From: Phycisphaeraceae bacterium
GTDB lineage: Bacteria > Planctomycetota > Phycisphaerae > Phycisphaerales > Phycisphaeraceae
Direction of reading: 5' to 3'
DNA length: 64,000 nucleotides
Assembly (NCBI GenBank): GCA_020851465.1
Contig: JADZCR010000003.1
Location: forward strand, 365,727-429,726
The position numbers and the translations under genes were made by a program. The notes beneath the pieces were generated by a model that was not told where the DNA came from, did not search any database, and was given only the letters and a program-made list of their open reading frames with translations. Below, piece by piece: positions 8,348 to 16,286 of this stretch (positions are counted from its first letter, which is position 1; every line of letters starts with the position of its first letter).

Positions 8348-9160
8348 TCACCACGAACGATTCTCACGACTAAACGATTCATTGAGAATCGCCGGTTCTG
8401 TTGTAAAGTCCGCCTGCCATGTTCCGCGAAACAGCGATTGCCGCTTCGGCGGCATCCGTTCGATGACCTCGGCAGGCAGATTTAGCTTATGAAACTGAGA
8501 ACCTGAATGGATGTAGCTGTTAAAAACGGCTGCGCGATGGTGCGGCATCCGCCAAGTATCACCTGCGTGACAGAGATTTTCGGTGAAGAAAAGTACGGAT
8601 CCCGGCGGGCAGGAATAAGTTTCGTAAAGCCACGACTCCTGAACAAGATGCTCCTGCGGTACGTTGAAGTTTGCTTTGTGACTGCCCGACATCAAGAGCG
8701 TACCGCCTTTGCCACGCTCAACCTCGTTAAGCTCCCAGACCACTCGCGTTAATCCGGAGTAAATGTTTTGGTTTTTGCACCGATAGCCAAAGATAGGTGA
8801 GACGCTGGGCCCGCCGCCGTGAGGCTTAAGTCCAGGGCTTCCTGTTGGGCGATATTGCGGGTAACTGCCGTCACACCGAAAGCCATACGCCGGTCCGACA
8901 TCGGAGGTATTCAGAATCGTATTGAGAATGCCGACGATCGCAGGATGGTCAAGAAGGTAGTTCGACGGTCCCGCCAATGAAAACCGCTCATGCGCGGGAA
9001 GTGATTGTGGATTTTCGCGGAGCAAGCGGACATGCTCACGCAGAACGGGTAGTTCGTTCTCTTTGAGTACGGCTGGCAGCAATAACCAGCCTTTCATATC
9101 AAACAGAAACTTTTGCTCATCAGTCATGGGGATCGGATCAGTGGACGCAGAGGTGGTCAT
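8348..9160 (-). CDS. Phytanoyl-CoA dioxygenase (PhyH) family protein with HxG iron motif
   Basis: About 270 residues from the ATG at 9160, chosen because GGGAG lies 7 bases upstream; an in-frame ATG at 9193 lacks a site. The fold markers of PhyH Fe(II)/2-oxoglutarate oxygenases are present: FDMKGWLLLPAVL near the N-terminus, VVWELNEVERGKGGTLLMSGSHK, a distal His in ENLCHAGDTWR, and the 2-oxoglutarate-binding Arg in HHRAAVFNSY. Where most members have HxD, this protein has LKPHGGG, so the carboxylate iron ligand is replaced by Gly. That is reported for iron halogenases, and HGGG is common in a planctomycete PhyH subfamily. Its substrate is unknown. No biosynthetic neighbours are present. Confidence 0.8.
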   Translation of the reverse strand: MTTSASTDPIPMTDEQKFLFDMKGWLLLPAVLKENELPVLREHVRLLRENPQSLPAHERFSLAGPSNYLLDHPAIVGILNTILNTSDVGPAYGFRCDGSYPQYRPTGSPGLKPHGGGPSVSPIFGYRCKNQNIYSGLTRVVWELNEVERGKGGTLLMSGSHKANFNVPQEHLVQESWLYETYSCPPGSVLFFTENLCHAGDTWRMPHHRAAVFNSYIHSGSQFHKLNLPAEVIERMPPKRQSLFRGTWQADFTTEPAILNESFSRENRSW

Positions 9161-9235
9161 TGCATCACTCCCTGATGGAAGGGACACCAGCATATATGAT
9201 TTATTTCGTATCCGTGAGTCGGGATTGAGATTTCT

Positions 9236-10228
9236 TTATCGTTTCTTACCGCCGAGAATCGCAGCCGCTGCCGCCACCCGTACCCCCTCTTCGGGATCGT
9301 TGAGCAGATTTGCCAAAGCTGACGTCGCACGAGGATCGTTAAACAGTCCCAGCGTCAACGCCGCCTGACCTCGTGCAGTGGGCAATTCGGATGATGCAGC
9401 GGTGAGCGCTACGTCGAGGCCGTTGTTATGTCCAAACCGCGCTAAAGCCTCCGCCGCAGCGAGTTGGAGCTCAATCGGTGGATCCTTCAGTAAATTCAGC
9501 ATTGCCCATTGCATCGCCTTGTCATTGACTCGACCAATCAATTGCGTTGAAAGTACGCGAACCTCATCAAACTGCGAGTAAACCCCCGCGCGGAGCGGCG
9601 CAAGGGATGCATCATCACCCAATCGGACCAGCGCCTCCGCCTGCTGGATGCGCACGATCGCTGCCTTGGTTGGACTGGCGCGAGGCATCGGAACTTTGGA
9701 AAGCTCCTTGATTAACGGCACCGCACTTTTGTCTCCGAGAATTCCCAATAACATCGCAGCATTGCCGCGCACTTCAGGTTCCTGCGCCACGAGAAAATCA
9801 CGCATCGGATTGAAGTCCACCTTCTGTCCATTGGCGCGACGGGCATAAAGCGCGGCTGCACGAATGGATGGCGACGGATCGTTATCAAAGCGTGACAAAT
9901 CCAAAGCCAATGAACGAAGACGCAGCTTTCCAACGGTTACAAGTGCCGCAAAACGCGGGACGCCGTGCGGGTCATTAAGGCCAAGCTGCACGAGCGGTAC
10001 AACGCGATCGGGAAGATTCTGCGCTGCTTCGATGGCGTTAGCCCGTAAAAACGGGTCGCTGCTCTGCGACGATGCAAGCACCTGTTCCACAGCCTTGTCG
10101 TGCAGTTCTCGCAATGATGGTTGCGTGGCGGAGCTACCGCTGGCAGGAGCTGGTTCTGATGTGGATTGGGTTGTCTGACAACCGAAAGCCACTGACGCAA
10201 TGAACAGCATGAGCAGACGCTTAATCAT
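9236..10228 (-). CDS. HEAT-repeat lipoprotein
   Basis: A 330-residue protein. The N-terminus MIKRLLMLFIASVAFGC is a signal peptide with a cysteine at 17; the lipobox (AFGC) is weak at position -3. A Ser/Thr/Pro-rich linker with ATQP follows. From about residue 40 to the end there are paired amphipathic helices of HEAT/PBS-lyase type about 30 residues apart, for example SSDPFLRANAIEAAQNLP, NDPHGVPRFAALVTVGKL, EPEVRGNAAMLLGILGDKSA and NDPEEGVRVAAAAAILG. Such solenoids mediate protein contact. It is likely anchored in a membrane, facing the periplasm. The function is not known. It sits on the same strand as lnt, upstream of nothing obviously related. Confidence 0.75.
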   Translation of the reverse strand: MIKRLLMLFIASVAFGCQTTQSTSEPAPASGSSATQPSLRELHDKAVEQVLASSQSSDPFLRANAIEAAQNLPDRVVPLVQLGLNDPHGVPRFAALVTVGKLRLRSLALDLSRFDNDPSPSIRAAALYARRANGQKVDFNPMRDFLVAQEPEVRGNAAMLLGILGDKSAVPLIKELSKVPMPRASPTKAAIVRIQQAEALVRLGDDASLAPLRAGVYSQFDEVRVLSTQLIGRVNDKAMQWAMLNLLKDPPIELQLAAAEALARFGHNNGLDVALTAASSELPTARGQAALTLGLFNDPRATSALANLLNDPEEGVRVAAAAAILGGKKR

Positions 10229-10309
10229 GGCTTCTTTCTTCCTGATCGAGGAACCTTACAGAGTGATTTCTTCATCGCACTGCACAAATCATTCATCAAG
10301 CCTGATCCA

Positions 10310-12079
10310 TTATGCCCTCTTGCGGGGAAGCAGGCAGTAAATGACAAGAATAGCGGTGACTGCCATCATCACATGGATCGGGGTGTGCCCGATGCGACCA
10401 AACAGGGTTACACGCGGATCAGCCCAGAGTTCGCCGCTCTTAAATCCATCGATATTTTCAAACCGTCCATCCCGCTCCACAACGCCTGTGATATGGCCAC
10501 TCGTGTCGATGAACGCACTGATACCCGTATTGACGCTGCGTGCCATGCACACACGGTTTTCGATGCAACGAAACGCTGCGATCTGAAGATGTTGCAGCGG
10601 CTGATCAGATCCCGCAAACCATCCATCGTTTGTCAGGTTAATCAATACGTCCGCTCGTTTTCCTCCCTGTTCGTTGTAGATCATCTCCCGGCAAAGATGG
10701 GGCATCGCATCCTCAAAGCAGATCGGCGTAGCAAAGCGAATCCGTTCCTTGCTGTCCGCGGCATCGCTCGGCAATTCAAAGACCGTGCGTGAACGACCGG
10801 AGGCAATGGTGTAGTCGAAATCCCCATAGGGACTCAGGAACTTGAGAAACATTTTTTTCAGCGCAGGCCGGCCGTCTGTCCACGGAATATATTCGCCGAA
10901 TGGTACCCGATGGATTTTGTCGTACCTTTTTGCATCCTGAACTCCGTCAGCCTGGTAGAGAAAAGCTGAGTTGTATTTCCTCGTCGGCTCGACATACTCG
11001 ACACCATCGACTGTGTAAGGTCGCCAATCAAGAAGCGCACTGCTGCCAACCAACAAAGCTACATGCAATGCTCTGGTAGACGCGGAGATCGCGGTGTGGC
11101 TCGATTCGGCAGGCTTCTGATACACAACCGCTTCAGGATTGACCGCCAACGGAACCATGGTTTCGGGCCAAACGATCAGTGATGGTCGTCTGCTGGTGAT
11201 TTGGTTGCCGGTCACTACGGATGAATCATTCGCAGCTAACTCTGTCAGTTCGAGCAACCGTTCCCAATCGTTCCTGCGCTGCTGGTCCGTGCCGTGATCT
11301 TTGTTGTCTTGAGGAATATTCGTTTGTACGACGCTGGCGGTGAGACGCACGGTTGCCCGCTTGAAGTACGCATGGCTTGCCTCCATGCTGGTTAGTCCGT
11401 AAATCCAGGCTCCCAGAAATGCAATGAGCCATGATGCGACCGCAACGGCTGTAATCGGAGCCAGTCGATTTTTTTTTGCGTGTCGTGAAAACAGCGGGCG
11501 CGTAACAAGATCAACCAACAGGCCATTACTCATCGCAACCAGAAAACTTACTCCATGTTGACCAAAGAGGTCCGCAATCTGACAAATCGGAATCGACCAG
11601 GCGAATGGACCAACAGGCCCCTGACTGTGTCCCAAAGCAAACCATGCAAACCCACCCTCAAGCCCATGACAGCGGACGTACTCAAGGCTCACCCACACCA
11701 GCGGCAGCGCGAAAGTCATCGGAAGTCGTACCTTGCGCTCAAGCAGGCGGACCAGCATAAGGGCAAGCGGCATGTAAATAGCCATGTATCCAGCCAGTGC
11801 GATCCAGCCGCCGGTAGTGACGGGGATCATCCAGCGAATCATGACGAGCCACCACAGCCATCCAACTGTAAAACCGGTCCAGAGCAAGCGCCGTACGGAG
11901 GTTGATCTAAGTGCCAGGACAAACATCGGCACCAGTGCGATGTGAGCTAGGTACCAGATACCGGGACGGGGAAACGCAAGAGCCAGGAGAACGGCAGAGA
12001 CCAGTAGATAGAGGAAGTGAGAAACAATCCCGCGGATTTCGCGGACAGGACTCACCTGAGTCGGAACGGTTTGGCTCAT
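10310..12079 (-). CDS. lnt: Apolipoprotein N-acyltransferase
   Basis: This 589-residue integral membrane enzyme adds the third acyl chain to the N-terminal Cys of lipoproteins. The N-terminal half (about 20-235) has six or so hydrophobic helices. The C-terminal half is the periplasmic nitrilase domain with the E-K-C triad: Glu in IVWPETMVP near 305, Lys in YDKIHRVPFGEYIPW near 388, and Cys in TPICFEDAMP near 455. A final hydrophobic helix (VMMAVTAILVIYCLL) precedes the basic C-terminus. Length is somewhat above the usual 500-540, mostly in the loop between domains. It is consistent with the several predicted lipoproteins nearby. A strong hairpin separates it from the upstream xer gene. Confidence 0.92.
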   Translation of the reverse strand: MSQTVPTQVSPVREIRGIVSHFLYLLVSAVLLALAFPRPGIWYLAHIALVPMFVLALRSTSVRRLLWTGFTVGWLWWLVMIRWMIPVTTGGWIALAGYMAIYMPLALMLVRLLERKVRLPMTFALPLVWVSLEYVRCHGLEGGFAWFALGHSQGPVGPFAWSIPICQIADLFGQHGVSFLVAMSNGLLVDLVTRPLFSRHAKKNRLAPITAVAVASWLIAFLGAWIYGLTSMEASHAYFKRATVRLTASVVQTNIPQDNKDHGTDQQRRNDWERLLELTELAANDSSVVTGNQITSRRPSLIVWPETMVPLAVNPEAVVYQKPAESSHTAISASTRALHVALLVGSSALLDWRPYTVDGVEYVEPTRKYNSAFLYQADGVQDAKRYDKIHRVPFGEYIPWTDGRPALKKMFLKFLSPYGDFDYTIASGRSRTVFELPSDAADSKERIRFATPICFEDAMPHLCREMIYNEQGGKRADVLINLTNDGWFAGSDQPLQHLQIAAFRCIENRVCMARSVNTGISAFIDTSGHITGVVERDGRFENIDGFKSGELWADPRVTLFGRIGHTPIHVMMAVTAILVIYCLLPRKRA

Positions 12080-12175
12080 GGTTTCGATGAGTTTATTAGC
12101 CGAGATAAGAAAGCTTTAATTCCCTATCTCTGATGAACAGGCAAAGCATCGTACCGACCTTCCCCTGCTTAAACG

Positions 12176-12223
12176 TAAAGCCCGAATGACCGCGATCGGT
12201 AACACGCGCATCATCCGGGCTTC
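12176..12223. repeat. Long imperfect hairpin between xerC/D and lnt
   Basis: On the minus strand AAGCCCGGATGA pairs with TCATTCGGGCTT (one wobble), and inside it CGCG pairs with CGCG across a 10-base loop. This gives about 16 base pairs. T-richness after it is modest on either strand, so it could be a weak terminator for the xer gene or a leader structure for lnt. Confidence 0.55.
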
Positions 12224-12291
12224 TAGCTGGTGAACCGCCGTGATTTCGGAGGGTTCGGCCGATAGTTGATACGCACACCTCGACGGAAAGT

Positions 12292-13311
12292 TCACACCGC
12301 CCGCGGGTGCGCCTGGTCGTACGCAGTGCGCAAGCGCATCGAAGTCAGGTGCGTATAAATCTGTGTCGTTGACAAGCTCTGATGCCCAAGCAGTTCCTGA
12401 ACGCTGCGCAGATCCGCGCCGTTGTCTAACAGGTGTGTTGCAAAACTATGCCGCAGCGTGTGCGGGCTGATCGACGGATCGAGCCCTGCGGCGATCAGGT
12501 ATTTATCAAGTTTGCGACGGACGGATCGACTCGACAGACGCCCGCTGTTTTTGTTCACAAACAGCGGAACAGCAGGGTCAGTCATCGATCGCTCTCGCAC
12601 TGCGGCGAACTGCGGGTCCGGTTCAAGCAGGGTCATGTAATGACGCACCGCAGCAAGGGCATGACTTCCCAGCGGAACAACACGTTCCTTCTTGCCTTTA
12701 CCCCGCACATGGATCGTCTGCTCGACCATGTTGAGATCATTGCGATTGAGGTCCACCAGCTCGCTGACACGCACGCCTGTGGAATAGAGCGTCTCAAGAA
12801 TCGCGCGATCACGAGCGCCGAGCGTCTCACGGTTGTCAGGCATCGAGAGCAACTTATCGATCTGCTCAACCGTGATTGCCTTGGGAAGTCGCTTGGCCTG
12901 CTTGGGAGTACGGATCAGAAGCATGGGATTTGCCGTCACTAACCCCTTGCGAAGCAGCCATTTGTAGAAACTGCGCAGCGTCGCGATTTTTCGCGCCGTG
13001 GTGGCAGGGCTATATCCGAACGTGTCGAGATAAGCGAGAAAACCACGAATCGAAATCGGGTCTGCTGCGATAATCTTCTGTTCGACTTCCGGATCAATGG
13101 GAATCGAGACCTGCTGGGCAGCATCACCATTGCCTTCGACACGCGGCGAGGTGTTGGTGGATTCCGCGTTGCCGTTTGCTGCGGCACCGCTGAGATGCTC
13201 CACATATTGGCGAAGGTCCGCGCCATAGCAGCGTGCCGTGTACTGGCTGAAGTGCCGCTCAAAGCGTAGATAATTCACAAATTGTTCGACCAGGGAGGGA
13301 CTTGATGACAT
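12292..13311 (-). CDS. Tyrosine recombinase XerC/XerD
   Basis: About 339 residues from the ATG at 13311, which has AAGGAA upstream; a longer in-frame reading to 13449 adds an atypical Cys-rich leader. The N-terminal SAM-like core-binding domain starts LVEQFVNYLRFERHFSQYTARCYGADL and contains an insertion of about 45 polar residues (about 40-85). The catalytic domain has Arg in STGVRVSELVDL, Lys in VRGKGKKERVVPL, HTLRH, the second His in LLGHQSLSTTQ, and the nucleophile in IYTHL. Members resolve chromosome dimers at dif. The insertion makes it longer than the 300-residue norm. XerC and XerD cannot be told apart here. No att or integron features are adjacent, so it looks housekeeping. Confidence 0.88.
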   Translation of the reverse strand: MSSSPSLVEQFVNYLRFERHFSQYTARCYGADLRQYVEHLSGAAANGNAESTNTSPRVEGNGDAAQQVSIPIDPEVEQKIIAADPISIRGFLAYLDTFGYSPATTARKIATLRSFYKWLLRKGLVTANPMLLIRTPKQAKRLPKAITVEQIDKLLSMPDNRETLGARDRAILETLYSTGVRVSELVDLNRNDLNMVEQTIHVRGKGKKERVVPLGSHALAAVRHYMTLLEPDPQFAAVRERSMTDPAVPLFVNKNSGRLSSRSVRRKLDKYLIAAGLDPSISPHTLRHSFATHLLDNGADLRSVQELLGHQSLSTTQIYTHLTSMRLRTAYDQAHPRAV

Positions 13312-13367
13312 GACGGTTTCCTTACCTTTCTTCGTGCCATAAAGACACGAGTTGCATCCAAAACGAA

Positions 13368-13667
13368 TTACCGGGCCTTTCGTAATCGGCTTAACTGGGT
13401 TCCGAGCGATACTCCCATCTGATGACTGACAACCGCAGCGTCGAACCAACCGATGGGGCTAGCGGGATCACGCGCCATCTCCGTGAGATTCGCTAGAAGC
13501 TGCTGCTCCTGGCCCAGCGCGTAACGAAACACGTACCGCTGGCCGTGCTTTTCAAGCACCACCTCGCGATACGCCTGAGCCGGTCCGCCTTCAATCGCCG
13601 GTGCGTCTTCAGGCCAATGCGGGTTTTGCGTCGGTTCTTCCACCGTTCTTCGCTCGTCGGCCCGCAT
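13368..13667 (-). CDS. Hypothetical protein, small cytoplasmic
   Basis: About 99 residues if the ATG at 13667 is used; an in-frame start at 13736 would overlap the upstream lipoprotein gene by 38 bases. It has a disordered N-terminus rich in E, R and P, then a compact, probably folded part (YREVVLEKHGQRYVFRYA... and SPIGWFDAAVVSHQMG). No signal peptide or membrane segment is visible. It lies between the lipoprotein gene and xer on the same strand, probably in one transcript. I do not recognise a family. Confidence 0.55.
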   Translation of the reverse strand: MRADERRTVEEPTQNPHWPEDAPAIEGGPAQAYREVVLEKHGQRYVFRYALGQEQQLLANLTEMARDPASPIGWFDAAVVSHQMGVSLGTQLSRLRKAR

Positions 13668-13698
13668 TCTCCGCGGGTCGTCGAAACGATCGACGGCC

Positions 13699-14457
13699 TT
13701 AGCGGGTGGCGGGTGCAGTTGTCGGCGGCGGCGCAAGGCGGATCGTCTCCGCGTGCAACAGCCGCCAGCTCATCACATAGCTGACAAACTCGCTGTACAG
13801 GTCCATGCTGATGCGGTACATCCGCTCCGGCTGCTCTTCATTCTTCTGAAAGACGAAATCCGGGTCACGGGTTACCCGTCGATCCGTGGCGTAACGTGCA
13901 ATTTTTCGACGCACATCCGGGTCGGCTGCATCGAAGTACGCACTGATGACCGTCACCGGCTGTTTCTGTCGAATAGCCGGCAGAGGGCCTGTATCCGTAG
14001 CCGCACTCGAAATCGCTCGCACATCGGTGATGTGTCTTTCCTCAAATCGCTGGCTTGTGAATAGCTCAATGGCCATCCCCAGTTTCGGCGGGTCGTATGG
14101 GTCGTACGAAGTCACCGTACCTACAATCAACCCATCACACTGGAGCACATTCAGGACTTTGAGAGCATCGGCGGGCGTGATAATTTCCGCCATCCGCATT
14201 GCATCCATCGCCGCCAACACGCGATTGACTGGAAGCACGTCAAGATTCTCGGCGTTCTCCAAGTGTCGCGCCAGATGGTCAGCAAGAGCAGCGGTGTCCA
14301 CGCTGAGACTTCCGCTCTCATTGCGCAAGGGTGCTACAGCCCATACCCGTCGCTCCCCATAGGGAGCAACAAGTGGATCCGCACCGCGTCGCGGCAGCGC
14401 AGCACAGGCGGTCAGGTAAATCACCGCCAAGGTCAGCATGACCTGTTTACTTGTCAT
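13699..14457 (-). CDS. Lipoprotein of unknown function, LpoB/CsgG-like N-terminal pattern
   Basis: A 252-residue protein with a signal peptide ending in the lipobox LTAC (Cys18). The mature part opens VWAVAPLRNESGSLSVDTAALADHLARHLENAENLDVLPVNRVLAAMDA, the layout of proteins that start with a strand-helix unit like LpoB, CsgG or GNA1162. The middle has IVGTVTSYDPYDPPKLGMAIELF. The C-terminus ends APPPTTAPATR. It probably sits on a membrane in the periplasm and may contact other envelope proteins, but its function is not known. It follows the TolB-like gene with 80 bases between, in which a perfect 8-bp hairpin (14481-14499) lies. Confidence 0.7.
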   Translation of the reverse strand: MTSKQVMLTLAVIYLTACAALPRRGADPLVAPYGERRVWAVAPLRNESGSLSVDTAALADHLARHLENAENLDVLPVNRVLAAMDAMRMAEIITPADALKVLNVLQCDGLIVGTVTSYDPYDPPKLGMAIELFTSQRFEERHITDVRAISSAATDTGPLPAIRQKQPVTVISAYFDAADPDVRRKIARYATDRRVTRDPDFVFQKNEEQPERMYRISMDLYSEFVSYVMSWRLLHAETIRLAPPPTTAPATR

Positions 14458-14480
14458 GGCATCCTGCCGGTTTATGTTGG

Positions 14481-14499
14481 TGGTGAGCTCCGCTCACCA
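14481..14499 (-). repeat. Perfect inverted repeat in the leader of the lipoprotein gene
   Basis: TGGTGAGC and GCTCACCA are separated by three bases, forming an 8-bp hairpin 24-42 bases before the lipoprotein start codon. No T tract follows, so it is not a standard terminator. Confidence 0.5.
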
Positions 14500-14537
14500 G
14501 ATGTCATCAGACACATGGCCTAATTTCGGCCACTTTT

Positions 14538-15929
14538 TTAAGGTTCGCGTTCAGTCGGGGCTTCTGCTGTCGCGCCGGGAGTCGGCACCGCTGCGGTCGT
14601 TGTCACTGGCGTGTTGCGTTCCACTTTGATCGGTGCTTCCGCTCTCGGCTGTGACTCTGATGCTGTCCGCGCCAAGCGCAGCGCGCGGTCGGGACGAATC
14701 GCGTACACGTTGTCGGTCGAGTTCTTCGATCGATTTGAGATGAAGTAAATCGACCCGTCATTGGCCCAGACCGGCTGGAGATTGTTGAACTCTGAATGTG
14801 TCAGATTGATCCGGCCGGTACCGTCAACCGCGACGATCCAAATATCGGACTTACCCGGCCGAGCCTGCTCATCCGCCGCAGGGTCCAGGACGGTACAGAA
14901 CACCAGATGATTACCGTCCGGACTCCAACTGGGCGTGATCACAGCCGCGTTGGAACTGGCTGCAATTTCCGTCGGGCGCACACCCTCACCGTTCTCATAA
15001 TCGATCGTCCAAATGCTGAACCATCGAGTCCCGCGTTCTCTCGCTCGCTGGAAGGCAATCTTATTTTCTGTCGGTGACCAACTGGGCAGCAGGCCGTATC
15101 CGATGAATCGCTTCGTCGCAGGATTGGCGACATCCACAACAACAAGCTCCCACTGACCGGATTGCGTCCCGTGGCTGCAATAAACGAGTTGCCTGCCGTC
15201 AGGTGAGAAGCTGGGGTGAATATCATCCGTAGCATCATTGGTGATCTGCGTCGGCTGGCCGCCGGCCGCACTCATCACATAGATATCCCAGTTACCAGAT
15301 CGATCAGAGGCAAACGCTATCGTCTTACCATCCGGGCTGAAGACCGGCATTACATCATTACCCTGATCGTTAGTCAGTTGGGTAACGGCTGTGCCATCCA
15401 CTTTTTTGATGTAAAGGTCGGATGTCTTTCGATGCTGGGTCGAGGCATAAACGAGCCATTTTCCCGTGCGATCAACGAAGGGGTCAAAGTCCGCCCCCTC
15501 GGTGGCAAAGGTCACACGGCGGATATTGTCGGGGCTATCAAGCGGGCTGCTCTTGCCGGTTTCGCCGCCATCAATCTGGCCAAACAGGCTCAGGGGACGG
15601 GTTGGGCGGCTGGCGTCTGCAGCCGCAAAGTGTGCAGTGGCCTCATCCGCACTAGAAAGATTGGAACCGGGAGCGGCGGCAGGCGTATCAAATTGTGGAT
15701 TCCCGGTAATGCGTGGTTGTGGAACTGCAGAGGCGACGGAGGTTTGCTCGACTGGCTTGGTGCGATGGGCGACTGTGGTACTCGCTGCGGGTGATGCGGT
15801 CAGTTTGGGAGCTTCATTTTCGTATTCGCTGCCAAAACCGATCGCGCCGTTGTACTGCTGTGTACAGGCTGTCGCTCCCGCGATGGTCCCGGTAAGGACG
15901 AGGGCTCGAATGAATTGTCGCCTCATCAT
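14538..15929 (-). CDS. TolB-like beta-propeller lipoprotein
   Basis: A 463-residue protein. Signal peptide MMRRQFIRALVLTGTIAGATAC has a lipobox-like ATAC, so it is probably lipid-anchored, unlike soluble E. coli TolB. A low-complexity region covers about 23-130. A propeller of PD40/TolB repeats follows from about 150 to 410, for example VMPVFSPDGKTIAFASDRSG, IHPSFSPDGRQLVYCSH, LPSWSPTENKIAFQRAR and ITPSWSPDGNHLVFCT. The C-terminus is again Pro/Thr/Ala-rich. TolB works with Pal in outer-membrane integrity, but no tolQRA or pal genes are near, so the function here is inferred only from fold. It heads a minus-strand run with the lipoprotein, small protein and xer genes. The ATG at 15926 is an equally good start. 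Confidence 0.8.
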   Translation of the reverse strand: MMRRQFIRALVLTGTIAGATACTQQYNGAIGFGSEYENEAPKLTASPAASTTVAHRTKPVEQTSVASAVPQPRITGNPQFDTPAAAPGSNLSSADEATAHFAAADASRPTRPLSLFGQIDGGETGKSSPLDSPDNIRRVTFATEGADFDPFVDRTGKWLVYASTQHRKTSDLYIKKVDGTAVTQLTNDQGNDVMPVFSPDGKTIAFASDRSGNWDIYVMSAAGGQPTQITNDATDDIHPSFSPDGRQLVYCSHGTQSGQWELVVVDVANPATKRFIGYGLLPSWSPTENKIAFQRARERGTRWFSIWTIDYENGEGVRPTEIAASSNAAVITPSWSPDGNHLVFCTVLDPAADEQARPGKSDIWIVAVDGTGRINLTHSEFNNLQPVWANDGSIYFISNRSKNSTDNVYAIRPDRALRLARTASESQPRAEAPIKVERNTPVTTTAAVPTPGATAEAPTEREP

Positions 15930-16286
15930 GGCCGCATCCCTTATTCGCGGCGGAGCGAGTGATTCGTTCCTGCCGCGTCCGAGTCATCGGGCGGTGCGAG
16001 GGGTGCTTCTGCACCCACCAGCGACCACATCCGTTTATCGGACGACTACCACGATGTCCTTTAGGTCAGACCCCTACGGCAAAAGGTTTTTCATCTCAAG
16101 CAGCGTGGAGCGGTTGCGAGTGACTGAGGCTGGTTTGGTACACCAACCTCGAACCTCCAAAATCACGTGTCTAAACACACCTCGCGCGGGCTTAACTGGA
16201 AATGCGGATCGATTTCCGTCACTATATAAACGCATGACGCCGACGTATTCGACGTCGGTTTCGGGATATTTCATTTGGGGCCTGGT
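15930..16286. other. Divergent intergenic region
   Basis: About 350 bases between the divergent TolB-like and glycosyltransferase genes. It should hold promoters for both, but I see no convincing -35/-10 pair. It contains a small palindrome, CCGACGT-attcg-ACGTCGG at 16240-16258, close to the glycosyltransferase start. No coding sequence is apparent. Confidence 0.5.
16240..16258 (+). repeat. Inverted repeat before the glycosyltransferase gene
   Basis: CCGACGT and ACGTCGG flank a five-base loop, ending about 30 bases before the likely start at 16287. It could be an operator or leader hairpin; nothing more can be said. Confidence 0.45.

Noticed and set aside
12096..12278. 60-codon ORF between xer and lnt
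   Set aside because: It runs through the strong hairpin, has no ribosome site and an unlikely composition.
12292..13449. Integron or phage integrase interpretation of the Xer gene
   Set aside because: No attachment repeats, gene cassettes or phage genes are nearby, and the protein is a normal XerC/D.
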